In this document: one piece after another, positions 39,035-42,587 of the stretch
Numbering within the stretch: position 1 is the first letter of the stretch
How the letters are laid out: every line of letters begins with the position of its first letter
From: Rhodospirillaceae bacterium
Lineage (GTDB): Bacteria > Pseudomonadota > Alphaproteobacteria > TMED109 > TMED131
Assembly (NCBI GenBank): GCA_902547175.1
Contig: CACCMS010000005.1
Coordinates: 1-42,587 of the forward strand
Length of the DNA: 42,587 bases
Direction: 5' to 3'
Notes under the pieces: generated by a model
The model's input: the letters and a program-made list of their open reading frames with translations, nothing else
Told to the model about the DNA's origin: nothing
Database searches by the model: none
Program-made: the position numbers and the translations under genes

Positions 39035-39948
39035 TTTAATGCTTTCAATTTTTTTAATAGGCTTTCAGCACATTTTTTTCCAAGATATTTAGCTGATTTA
39101 ATTGGCCCTAATTTGGTATCGTCTACAAATTTTTTATAATCTTTAGAGAATAAGCGTGCTTTTAAGAGAATTGAATCATTTTTAATTATAGCAAGTGCAG
39201 CTATGGGAGTAAAACAATCACCGTTTATTCTTTTTATTAGACTCCTCTCTGAACTTAAAGATATTCTAGTAGCTGAGCAATCAATTTTTTTACATATTTT
39301 TTTGATAAAAATATTTTCTTTGTTGCAGGTTATGGCAATTGCTCCCTGTCCAGGTGCAGGCAATATTTGAGATAATGGTATACTACAAAAATTAAATTCA
39401 AATTGTAATTTTTTTATTCTATTCAAGCCTGCCTTAGCTAAAATAACAGCAAAAATTTTCTCATTTAATACTTTTTTTATTCTAGTTTCTATATTACCTC
39501 TAATTTCTACAACTTTTAAGTCAGGTCTTAATAATTTAATATATGCAGCCCTTCTTGGACTAGAGGTTCCCAAAGTAGAGTTTTTTGGAAGTTGTGTTAT
39601 TTTCTTAATATTAGAATTTTTTGTTATTAAAATATCTCTCACATCTTCTCTATTTATATAAGCTCCTATGCTAAGCTTTTTATTCAATACTGCAGGGATA
39701 TCTTTAGCAGAGTGTACACCTAAATGAACTTTATTATTTACAATAAGTTTATCAATTTCTTCAGTAAATAAACCTTTGCCGCCAAATTTTTTAAATTTAG
39801 TTTTACTGATTGTATCTCCTTTAGATTTTAAAAAAATTTTTTTAATATTTTTATATCCTGCACATTTTAGTTTTGAAATTACTAATTCTGTTTGAGTTTT
39901 TGCTAAATTACTATTTCTAGAAGCTATGATTATTTTTTTATTTATCAT
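39031..39948 (-). CDS. hemC: Porphobilinogen deaminase (hydroxymethylbilane synthase)
   Basis: 305 residues, the usual length. Visible are SRNSNLAKTQ, KGDTISK, KGLFTEEID, GVHSAKDIPA with the catalytic Asp83, GTSSPRRAAYI, VEIRGNIETRI, LPAPGQGAIAI, and the dipyrromethane-cofactor Cys245 in NGDCFTPIAA. It joins four porphobilinogen molecules in heme synthesis. It is first gene of the minus-strand operon. Only 35 nt of AT-rich DNA separate it from the divergent tsaD. Confidence 0.95.
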   Translation of the reverse strand: MINKKIIIASRNSNLAKTQTELVISKLKCAGYKNIKKIFLKSKGDTISKTKFKKFGGKGLFTEEIDKLIVNNKVHLGVHSAKDIPAVLNKKLSIGAYINREDVRDILITKNSNIKKITQLPKNSTLGTSSPRRAAYIKLLRPDLKVVEIRGNIETRIKKVLNEKIFAVILAKAGLNRIKKLQFEFNFCSIPLSQILPAPGQGAIAITCNKENIFIKKICKKIDCSATRISLSSERSLIKRINGDCFTPIAALAIIKNDSILLKARLFSKDYKKFVDDTKLGPIKSAKYLGKKCAESLLKKLKALK

Positions 39949-39983
39949 GTATCTTATATTAATTTATTATATAAAATATTAAT

Positions 39984-41012
39984 ATGAAAATTTTAGGTAT
40001 AGAAAGCAGTTGTGACGATACTTCAATAAGTATTATAGATAATAAAAAAAATATTATAGCTAACGAAACTATATCACAAAACGAAATTCATAAGGATTAC
40101 AAAGGAGTAGTCCCAGAGTTAGCAGCTAGAAATCATGTTTTATACATTGATAAAATACTTAAGCGTATATTAGAAAAACAACAACTAAGGATAACTGATT
40201 TAGACTTAATTGCTGCTACGGTAGGTCCTGGATTAGTAGGAGGCTTGCTAGTAGGCCTTACTTTTGCCAAGACATTATCTCAAGTAAATAAAATTCCATT
40301 TGTAGGAGTGAACCATCTAGAAGGGCATGCACTAACTGCTAGACTTACTTATAAAGTTGAATATCCTTTTTTACTTTTATTAGTATCAGGAGGACATTCT
40401 AATTTTTATTTTATTTCTGATATAAATGATTACAAATTTTTAGGTGGAACTCTTGATGATGCACTTGGAGAAGCTTTTGATAAAGTTGCAAATATTTTAG
40501 GACTTGGTTTTCCAGGGGGTCCCCAATTAGAGTTATTAGCTATTAAAGGAGACTACAAAAAAATTAGTCTTCCTAAACCTCTAATTAATGACAAAAGTTT
40601 AAATATGTCTTTTTCTGGACTAAAGACAGCTGTTCTTAATTGTAATAAAGAAATTGATACAAAAAATTTTTCAAAATGCGATTTAGCTGCTAGTTTTCAA
40701 AAATCAGTGGCTGATATATTATGCAAAAAAATTTCTTTAGCTATAGATATTAGTGATCAAAAATTCTCTAGTTATAAAAACATAGTAGTTTCTGGAGGAG
40801 TAGCTGCAAATAACTATTTAAGAGAAAAAATAATAGAGGCAGTTAAATTAAAGGCAAAATTAGCTTTTTTCCCGCCTACTAATTTATGTACTGATAATGG
40901 GGCAATGATAGCTTGGGCTGGATATGAGCTATATAATGCTGGAGTGAAGAGTAAACTAAATATAAAAGCTAAGCCTAGGTGGTCATTAGAAAACATAGGA
41001 GAGAGAGCATGA
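39984..41012 (+). CDS. tsaD: tRNA N6-adenosine threonylcarbamoyltransferase TsaD
   Basis: 342 residues with ESSCDDTSISI, VGPGLVGGLLVG, the metal-binding HLEGHALTARL (H-x-x-x-H), LLLLVSGGHSNF, the LDDALGEAFDKVA block, GFPGGPQLE, VSGGVAANNYLR, and LCTDNGAMIAWAG with the second metal Asp. Together with TsaB and TsaE it forms t6A37 in ANN-decoding tRNAs. Its TGA overlaps the ATG of gpsA. Confidence 0.96.
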   Translation: MKILGIESSCDDTSISIIDNKKNIIANETISQNEIHKDYKGVVPELAARNHVLYIDKILKRILEKQQLRITDLDLIAATVGPGLVGGLLVGLTFAKTLSQVNKIPFVGVNHLEGHALTARLTYKVEYPFLLLLVSGGHSNFYFISDINDYKFLGGTLDDALGEAFDKVANILGLGFPGGPQLELLAIKGDYKKISLPKPLINDKSLNMSFSGLKTAVLNCNKEIDTKNFSKCDLAASFQKSVADILCKKISLAIDISDQKFSSYKNIVVSGGVAANNYLREKIIEAVKLKAKLAFFPPTNLCTDNGAMIAWAGYELYNAGVKSKLNIKAKPRWSLENIGERA

Positions 41013-42010
41013 AAGACGATATATTAGTTTTAGGAGCAGGTGCCTGGGGCACAGCTATTGCAAACTTGCTTGCTGAAAACTATAATAAAAAAATCCTATT
41101 ATGGGCCTTTGAGAAAAAAGTAGCTGATACTATAAATAAAAAACAAATAAACACTTTTTTTTTACCAAAAATTAAATTAAATAAAAATGTTTTAGCTATT
41201 AATAATTTTAATGGAATTAGACCAGCTTACATATTCATTGTAGTCCCTTCCCAGTTTGTTTATAGCATAGTAAAAAAATACTCAGATGGTATTTCAAAAG
41301 ATAGTAGAAAAAAAATAACAATAATAATTTGTTCAAAGGGCTTTGACCTAAAAAGAAGATTGTTATTGAGCGATGTTTTGAAGCCTATATTCCCATTAAA
41401 AAAAATTGTAATATTAAGCGGACCTTCTTTTGCAGACTTAGTAGCACAAGGCAAGCCCACTGCTATAACCGTAGCATCCGAAAATTTAAAACTATCTGAA
41501 AAAGTTAGGGGCTTACTAATTAATAAAAAATTTAGGGTTTATATTAATAACGATATTATAGGTGTTCAGATTTATGGTGCTATTAAAAATATTTTAGCAA
41601 TAGCTGCGGGTATAACGGAAGGGCTAGGATATGGAGAAAATGCTAGGGCAGCAATAATTTGTAGAGGAATAAATGAAATTGAAAAAGTGTCTCTGGCATT
41701 TGGAGGTAAAAAACAAACTACTTTAAGTTTGTCTGGTATAGGAGATATTTTTTTAACTTGCTCATCTGTATCATCAAGAAATTACACCTTTGGATTTTTG
41801 ATTGGAAAAGGTAAAAGTAAAAGTGATATTTTAAAAAAAAACAGTACCGTTACTGAAGGTCTAGAAAATGCTAAGGCACTTTATTTGATTAAAAAAAAGC
41901 ATAATTTAGATACACCTATACTAGACTCAATTTATAAGATATTAGTTAAAGGCTATTCTGTAAAAAAAATTGTTAATTTTTTATTGGCAAGACCACTTAA
42001 AAAAGAATAA
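41009..42010 (+). CDS. gpsA: Glycerol-3-phosphate dehydrogenase [NAD(P)+]
   Basis: 333 residues from the ATG at 41009, which overlaps the tsaD stop (ATGA). A strong AGGAGAG site (40997-41003) supports it over an upstream in-frame GTG at 40979. Motifs are LGAGAWGTAIANLLA, ICSKGFD, LSGPSFADLVAQGKPTA, the catalytic Lys in GAIKNILAIAAGI, and LSLSGIGDIFLTC. It makes sn-glycerol 3-phosphate for phospholipids. tsaD-gpsA is a common alphaproteobacterial pair. Confidence 0.95.
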   Translation: MKDDILVLGAGAWGTAIANLLAENYNKKILLWAFEKKVADTINKKQINTFFLPKIKLNKNVLAINNFNGIRPAYIFIVVPSQFVYSIVKKYSDGISKDSRKKITIIICSKGFDLKRRLLLSDVLKPIFPLKKIVILSGPSFADLVAQGKPTAITVASENLKLSEKVRGLLINKKFRVYINNDIIGVQIYGAIKNILAIAAGITEGLGYGENARAAIICRGINEIEKVSLAFGGKKQTTLSLSGIGDIFLTCSSVSSRNYTFGFLIGKGKSKSDILKKNSTVTEGLENAKALYLIKKKHNLDTPILDSIYKILVKGYSVKKIVNFLLARPLKKE

Positions 42011-42587
42011 TTAATTTCTTAAAAGATCGTTTATTGAAGTTTTAGATCTTGTTTTTGCATCAACAGTTTTTACTATTACAGCACAATAAAGGTTTATGTC
42101 ATTTTTGCTTTTAAGTGAGCCAGGAACTACAACAGAGTATTTAGGAACACGGCCATAAAATATCTTTCCACTGGCCCTATCAACAATTTTTGTTGAAGCT
42201 CCTATATAAACTCCCATAGATAGAACGCTTCCTTCTTCAATAATTACACCTTCTGCAACTTCAGATCTAGCGCCTATAAAACAATTATCTTCTATGATAA
42301 CAGGAGATGCTTGCAGTGGTTCTAAAACACCACCAATGCCAGCGCCACCTGAAATATGACATTTTTTTCCTATCTGAGCACAGCTTCCAACTGTTGCCCA
42401 TGTATCAATCATAGTCTCTGACCCAACATAAGCCCCAATATTTATAAAAGAGGGCATTAGTACTACATTTTCTTCTATATGTGTACCCTTTCTTACTACT
42501 GCATTAGGAACAACTCTGAAGTTAGCTTTTTTAAAATCTTTTTTTTTCCAATTAGAAAATTTAGATGGAACTTTATCCCACCAATAA
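42011..42587 (-). CDS. dapD: Tetrahydrodipicolinate N-succinyltransferase DapD, 5' partial
   Basis: The C-terminal 191 residues are visible and the frame continues through the right edge, so the start is outside the window. The ATG at 42457 is internal. Upstream of it the frame reads [12 protein letters not shown], then [15 protein letters not shown] and [17 protein letters not shown], the DapD left-handed beta-helix entry. [35 protein letters not shown] and [12 protein letters not shown] follow. It succinylates tetrahydrodipicolinate in the lysine and meso-diaminopimelate pathway. It is convergent with gpsA with no gap. Confidence 0.94.
   Translation of the reverse strand, partial: YWWDKVPSKFSNWKKKDFKKANFRVVPNAVVRKGTHIEENVVLMPSFINIGAYVGSETMIDTWATVGSCAQIGKKCHISGGAGIGGVLEPLQASPVIIEDNCFIGARSEVAEGVIIEEGSVLSMGVYIGASTKIVDRASGKIFYGRVPKYSVVVPGSLKSKNDINLYCAVIVKTVDAKTRSKTSINDLLRN

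Noticed and set aside
42011..42457. A complete 148-residue acyltransferase at the right edge
   Set aside because: The frame continues upstream of 42457 to the window edge with DapD-specific sequence, so it is a partial dapD.

Overview
The window reads as one contiguous piece of a very AT-rich, tightly packed alphaproteobacterial chromosome. Several neighbourhoods are typical of Alphaproteobacteria: DUF1674/SDHAF4 beside rsmB; rsmB, rpe, heparinase-like and purH; ubiE, coaBC and dut next to mutM; mutM, enoyl-CoA hydratase and rpsT next to dnaA; and hemC, hemD, an alpha-Mic60 protein and hemY divergent from tsaD-gpsA. Tiny intergenic gaps, many 1-20 nt overlaps, few Shine-Dalgarno sites and the base composition suggest a streamlined, probably marine, SAR11-like lineage. 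The exact clade cannot be fixed from this window. I saw no rRNA, tRNA, CRISPR array or insertion sequence.

Left part (1-9306): the 3' portion of a giant surface-protein gene with no stop in frame from the left edge, so its N-terminus lies outside the window. It encodes about eight autotransporter-associated beta-strand (PATR-like) repeats, an MBG-like Ig domain, and 23 YDG-type domains of about 86 residues. These form one A-B pair followed by seven A-B-C triplets with a nearly exact 777-nt period. A second MBG-like domain and an unassigned C-terminal domain of about 180 residues follow. No outer-membrane beta-barrel is seen at the C-terminus.

Middle-left (9336-18521): SDHAF4-like protein (minus strand), then rsmB, rpe and a heparinase II/III-like gene (plus). 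A polysaccharide-type cassette follows: a lone KAS III-like ketosynthase on the minus strand, a WecA/WbpL-like sugar-1-phosphate transferase, and a WbpM/FlaA1-like nucleotide-sugar dehydratase. The dehydratase overlaps purH.

Middle (18528-26965): a UMF1-family transporter and an M48 lipoprotein peptidase with an embedded PDZ-like segment (minus), a GyaR-type 2-hydroxyacid dehydrogenase (plus), then a minus-strand operon ubiE-coaBC-dut-moeB/thiF-dsrE-like. Divergent from it are mutM and an enoyl-CoA hydratase.

Replication core (27025-35306): rpsT, dnaA, dnaN, recF, gyrB and a short class A penicillin-binding protein, all plus strand. The two AT-rich gaps flanking dnaA are the longest non-coding stretches in the window (109 and 104 nt). 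No stretch over 300 nt lacks a gene.

Right part (35309-42587): a compact minus-strand operon hemC-hemD-mic60-hemY-ykuD (heme biosynthesis, envelope organisation, peptidoglycan cross-linking), divergent tsaD-gpsA (tRNA t6A formation, glycerol-3-phosphate synthesis), and the 3' portion of dapD running off the right edge.
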